64,000 nt of DNA from Paraburkholderia hayleyella (GCF_009455685.1 NZ_QPES01000001.1:1736001-1800000), one strand, 5' to 3'; numbered from the stretch's first letter, positions 18,252-28,268 are shown. Notes: generated by a model not told the origin, from the letters alone. Numbers and translations: made by a program.

Positions 18252-19172
18252 ATGAAAACCGGTTTTTGCGGGCCAGGGTTAATGGGTGCACCCATGATTC
18301 GTCATCTGCTGCGCGCCGGATACCCGGTTCAGGTATGGAACCGCACACCGGCTAAAGCACAGGCGTTAGTCGCCGATGGCGCGCAACTCGCGGCGACACC
18401 CGCCGCGTTATTTGATTCGACCGAAGGGGTGTTGCTTTGTCTCGCGGATGCAGAGGCCGTTGAGGAGGTGGTGTTTGGCCCGGTGGGTGTGTTGAGCCCG
18501 TTGAGTTCGGCGCGCGGCGCGCAGGACAAGCTGGCCTGCCAGCCTCACGTGCGCTGGATTGTTGACCACTCGAGCATTGCTCCACAAGCCACGCGTCGGC
18601 TGGCCCAGCGCGCGGCCGCCGTGGGTGTGGGCTGGATCGATGCGCCGGTGTCGGGCGGTGTCGGCGGAGCTGTCGCGGGCACGCTGGCGGTGATGGCCGG
18701 GGGCGACGCGGAATATCTGCAGCAGGCCATGCCCTTGCTGCAAACCTATGCGGCACGCATTACGCCGATGGGCGCCGTGGGCGCGGGGCAAACCGCCAAA
18801 CTCTGCAACCAGGCGATTGTCACCGCAACCCTGGCTGCGATCGCCGAGGCATTGAGCCTCGCGCAACGCAGCGGCCTCGATGCGGCGCGCCTCGCTGAAG
18901 CGCTCGCGGGAGGCTGGGCGGATTCAGTGCTATTGCAAACGTTCGTGCCCCGCATGACGCATCCGGGCGCAGCACCGCAGCCTGTTATCGGTGCGCTCAA
19001 GACTTTCCAGAAAGATGTCGAGGCGGTTGCCGCGGCGGCCGGCGAGACCGGCACACCCATGCCCGTGGCGAGTACGGTGCAGCAATTGCTGCGTTTAGGC
19101 ATGGCGCATGGCTTGGGTGAAACCGATTTATCAGGTTTTATCGATATTTTGCATATGCGTCCGCGTGCCTGA
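18252..19172 (+). CDS. NAD(P)-dependent beta-hydroxyacid dehydrogenase
   Basis: 306-residue member of the 3-hydroxyisobutyrate / tartronate semialdehyde reductase family. The Rossmann motif GFCGPGLMGAPM is at residues 4-15, the substrate motif DAPVSGGVGGAVAGTL near 131-146 and the catalytic Lys in VGAGQTAKLCNQ near 175. Since urate degradation here yields glyoxylate, a tartronate semialdehyde or glyoxylate/succinic semialdehyde reductase role is attractive, but no glyoxylate carboligase is in view. GAGGAAT precedes ATG 18252. Confidence 0.82.
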   Translation: MKTGFCGPGLMGAPMIRHLLRAGYPVQVWNRTPAKAQALVADGAQLAATPAALFDSTEGVLLCLADAEAVEEVVFGPVGVLSPLSSARGAQDKLACQPHVRWIVDHSSIAPQATRRLAQRAAAVGVGWIDAPVSGGVGGAVAGTLAVMAGGDAEYLQQAMPLLQTYAARITPMGAVGAGQTAKLCNQAIVTATLAAIAEALSLAQRSGLDAARLAEALAGGWADSVLLQTFVPRMTHPGAAPQPVIGALKTFQKDVEAVAAAAGETGTPMPVASTVQQLLRLGMAHGLGETDLSGFIDILHMRPRA

Positions 19173-19338
19173 GACGAAGCAGTGTGTTCCCGCTGTCCGC
19201 TGATAGATAGCAATAAGCTGTTAAAATCTCGGGTTTTTCTGCGTTGCGCCGTCCACGCCTTGTTTTTCTTCGCGCGCTCATTATTTATCAAAGTTTTCAA
19301 CCCAAGTTCAATCAACCCAAGTTCAAAAGGGACACGCC

Positions 19339-20931
19339 GTGCTGTCTACCGCCAACATCACCATGCAATTTGGGCCGAAGCCCCTCTTCGAGAACATCTC
19401 GGTCAAATTCGGGGAAGGCAATCGCTACGGCCTGATCGGTGCAAACGGCTGCGGCAAGTCCACCTTCATGAAGATTCTCGGTGGCGATCTCGAACCCAGT
19501 TCCGGCAATGTGATGCTCGAGCCCAACGTGCGCCTGGGCAAGTTGCGCCAGGACCAGTTTGCTTACGAGGACGTGCGCGTGCTGGACGTTGTGATGATGG
19601 GCCACACCGAGATGTGGCAAGCGATGACCGAGCGCGATGCGATTTACGCCAACCCCGAGGCGACTGACGACGACTACATGCACGCCGCCGAACTCGAAGC
19701 GAAGTTCGCCGAATACGACGGTTATACGGCCGAAGCGCGTGCGGGCGAGCTGCTGTTGGGCATTGGCATTGCGATTGACCTGCACGCGAGCCCGATGAGC
19801 GCCGTGGCACCGGGCTGGAAACTGCGCGTGTTGCTGGCCCAGGCGCTGTTCTCGAAGCCTGACGTGCTGCTGCTTGATGAGCCGACCAACAACCTGGATA
19901 TCAACTCGATTCGCTGGCTGGAAGATGTGCTGAACCAGTACAACTCGACGATGATCATCATCTCCCACGACCGGCACTTTCTGAACCAGGTGTGCACGCA
20001 CATGGCCGATATGGACTATGGCACGCTCAAGGTCTATCCCGGCAATTACGACGATTACATGCTGGCCAGCACCCAGGCGCGCGAGCGCCAGCAAAACGCC
20101 AACGCCAAGGCGAAAGAGCGCATCTCCGACCTGCAGGATTTTGTGCGGCGTTTTTCGGCGAACAAATCCAAGGCGCGTCAGGCCACAAGCCGCGCCAAAC
20201 AGATTGAAAAAATCAAGATCGAGGAATTCAAACCGTCCTCGCGGCAAAACCCGTTTATCCGTTTCGAATACGACAAAAAGCTACACAACATCGCGGTGGT
20301 GGCTGAGCGCCTGACAAAAAAGTACGAACGCACGCTGTTTTCGGACTTTAGCCTGAGCGTGCAGCCTGGCGAGCGGATCGCCATCATCGGCGAAAACGGC
20401 GCAGGCAAAACCACGCTGCTGCGCTCGCTGCTGGGCGCGATCAAGACCGATCATGGCAGCGTCAAGTGGGCGGAAAACGCGAACATTGGTTATATGCCGC
20501 AAGACACTTATGAAGAATTCCCCGACGATGTCACGCTCCTCGACTGGATCGATATTTATCGCAAGGAAGGCGACGACGAGCAGATGGTGCGCGGCACACT
20601 TGGCCGTCTGCTGTTCAATGCGGACGATATCCGCAAGTCGGTCAAGGTGCTCTCAGGCGGTGAGAAAGGGCGCATGATCTGGGGCAAGCTGATGCTGGGC
20701 CGCCATAATGTCCTGCTGATGGACGAGCCCACCAATCACATGGATATGGAATCCATCGAGTCCCTGCAGATTGCGCTCGATAAATACGAAGGCACGCTGA
20801 TTTTCGTCTCGCACGACCGCGAGTTCGTCAGCGGCCTGGCGAACCGGATCATCGAAGTGCGCACCGATGGCAAGCTCAACGATTTCAGCGGTAATTACGA
20901 GGATTTTCTGGCGAGCCAGGGCGTGCAGTAA
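19339..20931 (+). CDS. ABC-F family ATPase (YbiT-like)
   Basis: Soluble protein of 530 residues with two ABC cassettes and no membrane domain. Walker A motifs are GANGCGKST (about 34-42) and GENGAGKTT (about 352-360); Walker B are VLLLDEPTNNLD and VLLMDEPTNHMD. The second signature is LSGGEKGR; the first is the degenerate MSAVAPGWK typical of YbiT. The linker between cassettes is a charged coiled-coil rich in Lys, Arg and Gln, as in ribosome-acting ABC-F proteins. GTG is the start, with AAAAGGGA as ribosome site. A clean terminator follows. Confidence 0.92.
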   Translation: MLSTANITMQFGPKPLFENISVKFGEGNRYGLIGANGCGKSTFMKILGGDLEPSSGNVMLEPNVRLGKLRQDQFAYEDVRVLDVVMMGHTEMWQAMTERDAIYANPEATDDDYMHAAELEAKFAEYDGYTAEARAGELLLGIGIAIDLHASPMSAVAPGWKLRVLLAQALFSKPDVLLLDEPTNNLDINSIRWLEDVLNQYNSTMIIISHDRHFLNQVCTHMADMDYGTLKVYPGNYDDYMLASTQARERQQNANAKAKERISDLQDFVRRFSANKSKARQATSRAKQIEKIKIEEFKPSSRQNPFIRFEYDKKLHNIAVVAERLTKKYERTLFSDFSLSVQPGERIAIIGENGAGKTTLLRSLLGAIKTDHGSVKWAENANIGYMPQDTYEEFPDDVTLLDWIDIYRKEGDDEQMVRGTLGRLLFNADDIRKSVKVLSGGEKGRMIWGKLMLGRHNVLLMDEPTNHMDMESIESLQIALDKYEGTLIFVSHDREFVSGLANRIIEVRTDGKLNDFSGNYEDFLASQGVQ

Positions 20932-20957
20932 AAACTGGACGCTCAGGTTTGAAAAAG

Positions 20958-20985
20958 CCGCTTCGAGACATGAAGCGGTTTTTTT
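20958..20985 (+). terminator. rho-independent terminator of the ABC-F gene
   Basis: Stem CCGCTTC (20958-20964) with GAAGCGG (20972-20978), 7-base loop, T7 run at 20979-20985, 27 bases after the stop codon. Confidence 0.88.
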
Positions 20986-21029
20986 GTATGTGGCGCCAGT
21001 TTCATCCCTGACTCATCCAGGGAGCGCGA

Positions 21030-21233
21030 TTAGCGCGCGGGTTTCTGAAAGCGCATCGCCGTGCCTTCACGCTGGATGCGCTCCCACACGGCGCGCTTTT
21101 CTTCCGGGCTGAGAAACACCCAGTTCGAGACTTCAGCGGCGGTGCGCCCGCAGCCCTTGCAGACTTCGTCGAATAGCGTCGAGCAAACGCCGATGCAGGG
21201 GCTGTCTGGGAGATCATGCAGATTGGACGTCAT
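21030..21233 (-). CDS. DUF1289 small cysteine protein
   Basis: 67 residues with the DUF1289 pattern: SPCIGVC, then CKGCGRT, together four cysteines likely to bind a metal, then W-x5-EEKRAVWERI. ATG 21233 gives the usual start MTSNLHDLPDSPCIGVC. Function unknown in the family. Confidence 0.85.
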   Translation of the reverse strand: MTSNLHDLPDSPCIGVCSTLFDEVCKGCGRTAAEVSNWVFLSPEEKRAVWERIQREGTAMRFQKPAR

Positions 21234-21388
21234 CAAAGGCCTTGGGACAGCAAGGCGGCCATGCATGGCCGCACATTAAAACGATTCGAAAAAGAAGGGC
21301 ACAGGCCGCGTTCCCGGTCAACTCCGGGGCGCGGCCTTTGTTGTGCCCGTGCCTGTGCCCGTGCGCTCGCCAGACCCTGAGGCTTGGG

Positions 21389-22693
21389 TTAGCGCGAAAT
21401 GCTGTAGCCGATGCGCACGACAGTGTGCTGACGCCGGTTGTAGTCGAGGATATCCTCGCCATAACCATTGAAATAGCCGAGCCACACATAACCGCCCCAT
21501 GCGCTGCCGATCAGTCTGGCCAACGGATAGGTGAGTTGCGCGTCGACGCTGCCATACCAGCTTTTCATGCCTTTGCGCAACGTTGTAGCGAGCTGCCAGC
21601 CATTTGGGCTGCCGTACTTCACCAGCAGGTCCATATAACCCCGATAGTCAGCGATGTCACGATTGTCGCTTTTCTCGATGTAGTAATAGAGCTTGGGTGA
21701 AATGCTCAAGTGGTTCGCCTCCAGATCGCCGAACTCCCAGGTGGGGCGCACAAACGCAATGTTGATGCTGCGCGAATCCGCACCGGCCTTGCCGTTTGAT
21801 TCGTGCCCGATCCCTGCCATCATCCCCATGCGCGAAAACCACGGGCTATGCCAGCCGGTATCCGCCACGTCGTAGAACACCTGCGGCTGATAGCTCGTGT
21901 CACGAAAGGGCTTCGAGGCCTTGGACAAATCCCAGATCGAGGTTTGCGTATACGCGAAGTACAGGTTGTCGAGAAACCGTTTCGAGCGCAGATCGTCGGG
22001 CATCATGACGCGGTACTTGAAGCTGAACTGGAAGCGCGCGGTGGTATCGCCGTTATGGCCAACGCCGACGTACATCGGCTCGAAGTACGAAATCCGGGCA
22101 AAGGCATCGCGGTTGGTCGTCAGCGTATCGCCTGAGGCGGCGAGTGGCTCGCCCGCTGGTTTGATCCTGGCGGATACCGCAGCGACTTGCGCCGGGGTGC
22201 TGGCGTCGGTTTCAGCGCGTTCGGCCTTGGCAATAGCAAGCTGGTTGGCGCCGCGATTGATCGTCACCAGCGCCGGTGACGCATCAAAACCCACCGGGTC
22301 GAGCCGCACCATGCCCCGTGCGAAAGCAGGCCAGGGCGCGGAGAAACTGACCTTGCGATATTCGCCCGGGCGCAGCCGCAACGTGTCGGGAATGCCGGGT
22401 TCGCGGATGAGTTCGATGGGCTGGGGCGCGAGGTCGTTGCTGGTCAGCATCAGGCGCAGTGTGGGCGGCACGACCAGTGTGAGCGGCTTGCCGGCGTTGT
22501 CGCTGGTGTATAGCAGGGTGATTTGCAACGGTTCGCTGGCAGCGGCTTCGCGCGCGGGCGCCAGCATGGCGCTGCCGGCGCAGGCCTCGCGTTCAAGGCC
22601 TATGACCGCGCCCAGGCTAATGAGCGCGGCCAGTACAAAAGCACCGCCTGGCCGACGAGGGCGCAAACAGAAAGGCAAGGCGTTCAGACGCAT
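21389..22693 (-). CDS. pldA: outer-membrane phospholipase A
   Basis: Calcium-dependent outer-membrane phospholipase, a 12-stranded barrel that dimerises when lipid asymmetry is lost. 434 residues with a basic N-terminal signal region. The catalytic triad is complete: His297 and Ser299 in GIGHESNGKAG and Asn311 in SINIAFVRP, with exactly the His-Ser and His-Asn spacing of E. coli OMPLA. The C terminus ends in an aromatic beta strand. Residues about 55-160 form an additional N-terminal region that E. coli OMPLA lacks; it is often seen in betaproteobacterial homologues. A GC-rich hairpin lies downstream (arms 21304-21310 and 21330-21336). Confidence 0.9.
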   Translation of the reverse strand: MRLNALPFCLRPRRPGGAFVLAALISLGAVIGLEREACAGSAMLAPAREAAASEPLQITLLYTSDNAGKPLTLVVPPTLRLMLTSNDLAPQPIELIREPGIPDTLRLRPGEYRKVSFSAPWPAFARGMVRLDPVGFDASPALVTINRGANQLAIAKAERAETDASTPAQVAAVSARIKPAGEPLAASGDTLTTNRDAFARISYFEPMYVGVGHNGDTTARFQFSFKYRVMMPDDLRSKRFLDNLYFAYTQTSIWDLSKASKPFRDTSYQPQVFYDVADTGWHSPWFSRMGMMAGIGHESNGKAGADSRSINIAFVRPTWEFGDLEANHLSISPKLYYYIEKSDNRDIADYRGYMDLLVKYGSPNGWQLATTLRKGMKSWYGSVDAQLTYPLARLIGSAWGGYVWLGYFNGYGEDILDYNRRQHTVVRIGYSISR

Positions 22694-23167
22694 AGGCTGA
22701 TGTCCTGGAAGGAGCAGCCCCGGTGGGGCTGAGATCGGGGCAAAAGGAGGCCGGACTGCTTGCGGTGCCCGCTATTGTAAGAGACGGGACGGCACGCATG
22801 GACTCACGCACGGGTTGTGCCGGTGACGGGAAAACAACGATGTGGGGTAAAGCGTGAGACCGGATAGCTGTCGCAAGCGCTGACGTGTCAGGTTACGCGG
22901 CTCAGGTACAGGCGAACTCGATGCGAACAAAACGAGATAAAACGCGACACCCTCTTTTTTGGGATGGACATCTGGCCATAACCCGATAAAATTGCGCCCG
23001 CTTAATTGCATGGATTTTGCACTGGCTTTACGCCGCTCCAGTGGCGTATAAATCACGAGTCGTAGACATTTTCGGCCCAGCCGCAAGCCGTACAGGCAAT
23101 CCACGCGGGCTGGCGACAGCAGGTGACAGAGCGGGCCATGAGCGGGCCTAGATCGGAGGAGGGCGGG
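22694..23167. other. divergent intergenic region pldA / potF
   Basis: About 470 bases holding the presumed promoters of pldA and the pot operon. An AT-rich stretch lies at 22920-22995. Short ORFs here have no recognisable motif. Confidence 0.45.
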
Positions 23168-24277
23168 ATGAAAAAACAGTGGGTGAACCGGCTGGCACTG
23201 CTGGCTGTATGCGCCGCAACGGGCGCACCGTGGCTGAACGCGGCGGCCAAAGACACGCAACTGAACATATACAACTGGTCGGATTACATCGCCAAAGACA
23301 CGATTCCGAACTTCACGAAGCAAACCGGTATCAAGGTCCGCTACGACAACTACGATAGCGACGACACACTACAGGCCAAGCTTTTAACCGGTAATTCCGG
23401 CTACGACATCGTCGTGCCGACGAGCAATTACGCGGGCAAGCAGATCGCCGCGGGCATTTTCATGCCGCTCGATAAAGCCAGACTGCCGAATCTGAAATAC
23501 CTCGATCCCGCGCTGATGGCGCTGGTAGCGGGCGCGGATCCGGGCAACACGTATGTCGTGCCCTGGGCTTATGGCACGACGGGCCTGGGTTACAACGTGA
23601 CGAAAGCCCAGCAGGCGCTGGGCAAGAACGTGCCGCTCGATAGCTGGGACGTGCTTTTCAAGCCCGAGAATGTATCGAAACTCAAGGCCTGCGGGGTCTC
23701 GGTGCTCGATGCGCCCGATCAGGTCTTTGCTGCCGCGCTGCACTATCTGGGCCGCGATCCGGTGAGCGCTAACCCGGACGATTACCGGGCTGCGCTGGCC
23801 TTGCTCAAGACCATTCGTCCGTACATCACGCAGTTCAATTCATCGGGCTATATCAACGATCTGGTGGGCGGCGACGTGTGCTTTGCCTACGGTTTTTCAG
23901 GCGATGTCGTGATTGCCAAGCATCGCGCGCTCGAAGCCAAAAAATCCTACAAGATCGAGTACTACATTCCGAAGGGCGGTGCGCCGATCTGGTTCGATGT
24001 GATGGCGATCCCCAAGGATGCACCGCACAAGGACGCCGCGCTCGAATGGATCAACTACATCGAAACCCCGCAAGTGCATGCGGCCATTACCAATACCGTG
24101 TTCTATCCGAACGCCAATCTTGAAGCGCGCAAGTATGTGAACAAGGACGTCGCCAATGATCCCGCGGTCTATCCTCCGCCAGAGGTCATCAAAACGCTGT
24201 ACCTGCTCAAACCGCTGCCGCCAGCGATTCAGCGGCTCCAGACCCGGCTGTGGACCGAACTGAAGTCTGGCCGTTAA
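23168..24277 (+). CDS. potF: periplasmic putrescine-binding protein
   Basis: Solute-binding protein of the PotFGHI putrescine ABC importer, 369 residues with a signal peptide of about 28 residues (MKKQWVNRLALLAVC, cut near NAAA). The mature start DTQLNIYNWSDYIAKDTIPNF is the signature of PotF/PotD proteins, whose Trp and Asp contact the polyamine. The start ATG follows GGAGGAGGGCGGG, a very strong ribosome site. First gene of potF-potG-potH-potI. Eroded pieces of a second potF occur at 29244-29412. Confidence 0.92.
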   Translation: MKKQWVNRLALLAVCAATGAPWLNAAAKDTQLNIYNWSDYIAKDTIPNFTKQTGIKVRYDNYDSDDTLQAKLLTGNSGYDIVVPTSNYAGKQIAAGIFMPLDKARLPNLKYLDPALMALVAGADPGNTYVVPWAYGTTGLGYNVTKAQQALGKNVPLDSWDVLFKPENVSKLKACGVSVLDAPDQVFAAALHYLGRDPVSANPDDYRAALALLKTIRPYITQFNSSGYINDLVGGDVCFAYGFSGDVVIAKHRALEAKKSYKIEYYIPKGGAPIWFDVMAIPKDAPHKDAALEWINYIETPQVHAAITNTVFYPNANLEARKYVNKDVANDPAVYPPPEVIKTLYLLKPLPPAIQRLQTRLWTELKSGR

Positions 24278-24411
24278 ACGTTATTTCATGTCGAATGACG
24301 CCGCACGTACAGCGTTTGAACGTGCTGGCGTCAGACACATGATCCAGCCACCAGAGCCTCCGGCTGCCGTCGGGGGCTTTGTTTCTTCCATGCAGCCAAA
24401 GAGCCGCCATC

Positions 24412-25571
24412 ATGAATGACCAGTTGAGTGCCCAGGCGCAGCCAGGCGCATCCTCTCCGGCCCACGCCACGGCGTCTGACGCCGCAGATAATTTTGTGCA
24501 GATTGTCGATGTCGTGAAGAAATTTGGCGAAACGCTAGCCGTGCGGCAGGTCAGCCTGTCGGTGAAAAAGGGCGAACTGTTCGCCTTGCTGGGTAGCTCG
24601 GGTTCGGGCAAATCGACGCTGTTGCGGATGCTTGCCGGGCTGGAGACGGTGACCTCGGGCAAGATCGTGATCGACGGCGAAGATCTCGCGCGGATGCCAC
24701 CCTACCGCCGTCCGGTCAACATGATGTTTCAGTCTTATGCGCTGTTTCCGCATATGACGGTCGAAGCTAATGTGGGTTTTGGCCTGAAGCAGGAGAGCGT
24801 GCCCAAAGACGAACGGCAAGCGCGAGTGCAGGCGATGCTCGAACTGGTGCAGATGGCCCGCTATGCCGGACGCAAGCCGCATCAATTGTCCGGGGGCAGC
24901 AGCAGCGCGTGGCGCTGGCGCGTAGCCTGGTGAAGCGGCCCAAGCTGCTGCTGCTCGATGAGCCGATGTCCGCGCTCGACAAGCAGATTCGCCAGCGCAC
25001 ACAAATCGAGCTGGTGAATATCCTGGAGCAGGTGGGGGTGACATGCATCATGGTTACGCACGACCAGGAAGAAGCGATGACGATGGCCGGCCGGCTCGCG
25101 GTCATGAGCGAAGGCGAAATCATCCAGCTTGGCACACCGCATGAAATCTATGAGTACCCCAACAGCCGGTTTACGGCCGAGTTCATCGGCTCGACCAATC
25201 TGTTCGAGGGCACGGTGATCGAAGACGAGCCCGATCATGTTTTTATCGAAACGCCTGATTTGCCGCGGCGCCTGTATGTGAGCCATGGCATTAGCGGGCC
25301 GCTGGGCATGCCCGTCAGCGTGTCGGTTCGTCCGGAACGTATTTCGCTCACGCGCAAGCCTCCCGAGAGCGCTTATAACTGGGGCCATGGCGTGGTCACG
25401 AATATCGCGTACATGGGGGGCTACTCGCTTTATCACGTGAAGCTCGACGCAGGTAAAACCCTTGTCGCGCATGTTTCAAGCCTCGCGCTCTCCGAAATCG
25501 ACACCCCCACCTGGGGCGATGAGGTGTATGTGCGTTGGGGCACAACTGCTGGCGTGGTGCTGCGCTCATGA
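24412..25571 (+). pseudogene. potG: putrescine ABC transporter ATPase, frameshifted
   Basis: Two overlapping frames together make one full PotG of about 386 residues. The first carries Walker A (GSSGSGKST) and the Q-loop (MMFQSYALFPHM) up to HQLSGG. The second resumes at VALARSL with Walker B (LLLLDEPMSALD), the H-loop (MVTHDQEEAM) and a TOBE-type C terminus. The switch is in the ABC signature LSGGQQQR: one base is missing in or near the G5 run at 24892-24896, so the first frame reads SSSAWRWRVAW and stops at 24933. Neighbouring genes are intact and the 3' part still overlaps potH in an ATGA. A sequencing error in the homopolymer is as likely as a real mutation. Confidence 0.85.
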
Positions 25572-26500
25572 AACGCCTACTCACCACCCTCGCTAGCTGG
25601 CCTGTGCGCCGTTTCGCGCTGACCGGGCGCAGCGCTGTCGTTGCTGGGCCTTTCGTCTGGCTGCTGCTGTTTTTTCTGGTGCCGTTTTTGCTGGTCGTCA
25701 AAATCAGTTTTGCCGATCTGCAACTGGGCATTCCCCCTTATACCGAGCTGACCTCGTTCAAGGACGGGGTGTTCCATCTCGCGCTCGATCTGTCGCATTA
25801 CGCGTTCCTGCTGAACGACAGCCTGTATTTCGCTACCTATGTGAATTCGGTGGTGGTCGCGGCGATCACCACGCTGCTGTGTCTGCTGCTGGGTTATCCG
25901 ATGGCGTATTACATCGCGCGCTCAAACCCGGCTAGCCGCAACCTGCTTCTGATGGCGGTGATGCTGCCGTTCTGGACGTCGTTTCTGATTCGCGTGTATG
26001 CATGGATCGGCATCCTGAAGAACAACGGGCTGCTGAACCAGTTTCTGCTCTGGCTCGGCATCATTCATGCTCCCATCGAGCTTTATCGCACCAATACCGC
26101 GGTGTATATCGGCATGGTGTATTCGTATCTGCCGTTCCTCGTGATGCCGCTCTACGCGCACCTCGTGAAGATGGACCTGACGCTGCTCGAGGCGGCCTAT
26201 AACCTCGGCGCGCGGCCATGGAAGGCGTTCTTGCAGATCACCTTGCCGCTCTCGAAGAACGGCATCATCGCGGGCTGCCTGCTGGTCTTCATTCCGGCAG
26301 TGGGCGAATACGTGATCCCCGAGCTGCTTGGCGGCGCCAATACGCTCATGATCGGCCGCGTGATGTGGAATGAGTTTTTCGATAACGCTGACTGGCCCAT
26401 GGCCTCCGCGGTGACTTGCGCGATGGTGCTGCTGCTGCTTGTGCCTATGGCGCTGTTTCAGCATGCCCAGGCCCGGGCGCTGGAGGAAAAGGGCAAATGA
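25568..26500 (+). CDS. potH: putrescine ABC transporter permease
   Basis: 310-residue inner-membrane permease with about six hydrophobic segments, the first after RFALTGRSAVVAGPFVWLLLFF. The EAA-loop contacting the ATPase reads EAAYNLGARPWKAFLQITLPLSKNG when aligned (core EAAYNLGARPWKAF). VGEYVIPELLGG and WNEFFDNADWPMASA are family motifs. The ATG overlaps the potG stop and the TGA overlaps the potI start, both as ATGA, so the four genes form one translationally coupled operon. Confidence 0.92.
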   Translation: MKRLLTTLASWPVRRFALTGRSAVVAGPFVWLLLFFLVPFLLVVKISFADLQLGIPPYTELTSFKDGVFHLALDLSHYAFLLNDSLYFATYVNSVVVAAITTLLCLLLGYPMAYYIARSNPASRNLLLMAVMLPFWTSFLIRVYAWIGILKNNGLLNQFLLWLGIIHAPIELYRTNTAVYIGMVYSYLPFLVMPLYAHLVKMDLTLLEAAYNLGARPWKAFLQITLPLSKNGIIAGCLLVFIPAVGEYVIPELLGGANTLMIGRVMWNEFFDNADWPMASAVTCAMVLLLLVPMALFQHAQARALEEKGK

Positions 26501-27315
26501 AGCCAAACCGCTTGTTGCAGATCACGGCGCTCGGCATCGGGTTTCTGTTCCTGTATATCCCGATCCTCAGCCTGATTGTTTATTCGTTTAATGATTCGCC
26601 GCTGGTGACGGTCTGGAGTGGCTTTTCGCTACGCTGGTATGCCGCGCTGCTACGCGATGACGAACTGATCGCCGCAACCTGGCTGTCGCTGCGGATCGCG
26701 GTGCTGACCGCGTTTGCCTCGGTGATTATCGGCACGTGGGCCGGGTTTGTGCTGGCGCGCATGGGCCGTTTTCGTGGCTTTACGCTCTATACCGGCATGA
26801 TCAATGCCCCGCTGGTGATCCCCGAAGTCATCCAGGGTATTTCGCTGCTGCTGCTCTTCATCGAAATGGGCAAATGGCTCGGCTGGCCTGCCGGGCGCGG
26901 CATCTTCACGATCTGGATCGGCCACGTGATGCTGTGTATTTCATACGTGGCGATCATCGTGCAATCGCGCGTGCGCGAATTGCATCCGTCGCTGGAAGAA
27001 GCCGCGCTTGATCTAGGGGCAACGCCGTTCCGGGTATTTTTTGCCGTGACGCTACCCCTGATTTCCCAGGCGCTGATGGCGGGCTGGCTGCTGTCGTTCA
27101 CGTTATCCATCGACGATCTGATCCTGTCAGCCTTTCTTTCAGGGCCTGGCTCGACAACTTTGCCGCTGGTGGTATTTTCGCGCGTGCGGCTGGGGCTCAA
27201 TCCCGAGATGAACGCGCTGGCGACGATTTTTATCACGGTCGTGACGGTGGGCGTGATCGGTGTGAATTACTTTATGTTGCGCGCAGAGCGGCGGCGCACG
27301 GCGCTTGCTGTGTGA
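26497..27315 (+). CDS. potI: putrescine ABC transporter permease
   Basis: 272-residue second permease of the importer. Features are the N-terminal hydrophobic segment, SFNDSPLVTVWSGFSLRWY typical of PotI/PotC, the EAA loop EEAALDLGATPFRVF near residue 165, and FTLSIDDLILSAFLSGPG near residue 205. It is coupled to potH by an ATGA overlap and is the last gene of the operon. A methyltransferase gene follows after 72 bases. Confidence 0.92.
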   Translation: MKPNRLLQITALGIGFLFLYIPILSLIVYSFNDSPLVTVWSGFSLRWYAALLRDDELIAATWLSLRIAVLTAFASVIIGTWAGFVLARMGRFRGFTLYTGMINAPLVIPEVIQGISLLLLFIEMGKWLGWPAGRGIFTIWIGHVMLCISYVAIIVQSRVRELHPSLEEAALDLGATPFRVFFAVTLPLISQALMAGWLLSFTLSIDDLILSAFLSGPGSTTLPLVVFSRVRLGLNPEMNALATIFITVVTVGVIGVNYFMLRAERRRTALAV

Positions 27316-27387
27316 GAGGGCGCCATGGCCACCCGTGCACCACGGATCACCGTCAGCCAGCACGCGTATTTTTAGAGGAGCCTGACG

Positions 27388-28173
27388 ATGAGTCTTAATT
27401 CCACGCAACGCTTCACCGGTCGCGTTGCCGATTACGTGAAATACCGCCCGAGTTATCCGCGCGAAATCATTGCGTTTTTGCATGACACCTGCGGCGTGAC
27501 GCCTGGCGCGCAGGTAGCCGATATCGGCGCAGGCACGGGGATCTCGGCCAGGCTTTTCATCGAGGCGGGCCATCCGGTGGTGGCGGTTGAGCCCAACCAG
27601 GCGATGCGCGAAGCCGCCGACGCGTGGCTGGGCGGGCAGGACGAAGGCTTGTATCGCAGCGTGGCCGGGACTGCCGAAGCCACCACGCTGGATGCTGCCA
27701 GTGTCGATCTCGTGATCGCCGCGCAGGCATTCCACTGGTTCGATTTGGCTAAGGCAAAACGGGAATTTGCTCGTATTCTCAGGCCGTCTGGACGGGTTGC
27801 GCTGTTCTGGAATAGCCGGCGGCTTAACGGTTCGCCTTTTCTTGAAGGCTATGAAGCGCTGTTGCAGCGTTACGGCCTCGATTATTCGACGGTGGCGGAA
27901 CGCTATGCCAACGATGCGCAGATGGCCACATGGTTCGGTAACGGTTTTTTGCATCAGGCAAGCTTTCCCAATCATCAGCGGCTGGATCTGGCCGGCTTGC
28001 AAGGACGCTTGATGTCGTCGTCTTATACGCCAGAGGTGGGACATCCGAATGATGAACCAATGCGAAAGGCGCTGCGTGAGCTCTTTGAGCAGACTCAGCA
28101 CGACGGCGTGATTGACCTGGTGTACGACACCCGTATTTATGTGGGCCGCGTGAGTGCTGCGGGTTATCAATGA
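27388..28173 (+). CDS. class I SAM-dependent methyltransferase
   Basis: 261 residues. Motif I VADIGAGTGISARLF lies near residue 44, VAVEPNQAMREAA near 67, and the post-I motif VDLVIAAQAFHWFD near 108, a pattern of the UbiE/YcgJ-like small-molecule methyltransferases. Substrate unknown. The ribosome site is AGAGGAG before ATG 27388. It follows potI and may be co-transcribed. Two shortened fossil copies of this gene, joining its N-terminal VADYVKYR codons to its C-terminal ELFEQT codons, occur at 29449-29554 and 32520-32626. Confidence 0.85.
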   Translation: MSLNSTQRFTGRVADYVKYRPSYPREIIAFLHDTCGVTPGAQVADIGAGTGISARLFIEAGHPVVAVEPNQAMREAADAWLGGQDEGLYRSVAGTAEATTLDAASVDLVIAAQAFHWFDLAKAKREFARILRPSGRVALFWNSRRLNGSPFLEGYEALLQRYGLDYSTVAERYANDAQMATWFGNGFLHQASFPNHQRLDLAGLQGRLMSSSYTPEVGHPNDEPMRKALRELFEQTQHDGVIDLVYDTRIYVGRVSAAGYQ

Positions 28174-28233
28174 CAGCGGTAAAGACAAGAAATAAGAGAT
28201 AAGGGATGAGAGAAAGCCGGAAGAAGCAGTAAT

Positions 28234-28268
28234 AAAAAATGCGGTGGCATCGAAGGACGCCACCGCAT
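28234..28268 (-). terminator. terminator hairpin, copy 1 of a fourfold repeat
   Basis: Stem ATGCGGTGGC (28239-28248) with GCCACCGCAT (28259-28268). The T run on the minus strand (complement of 28234-28238) makes it a terminator for the minus-strand gene at 28308. The flank GATCTAGCCGG after the stem recurs at the other copies. Confidence 0.82.

Noticed and set aside
24880..24935. Programmed frameshift in potG
   Set aside because: The G5 run has no slippery heptamer or downstream structure that I could recognise. A mutation or sequencing error is simpler.
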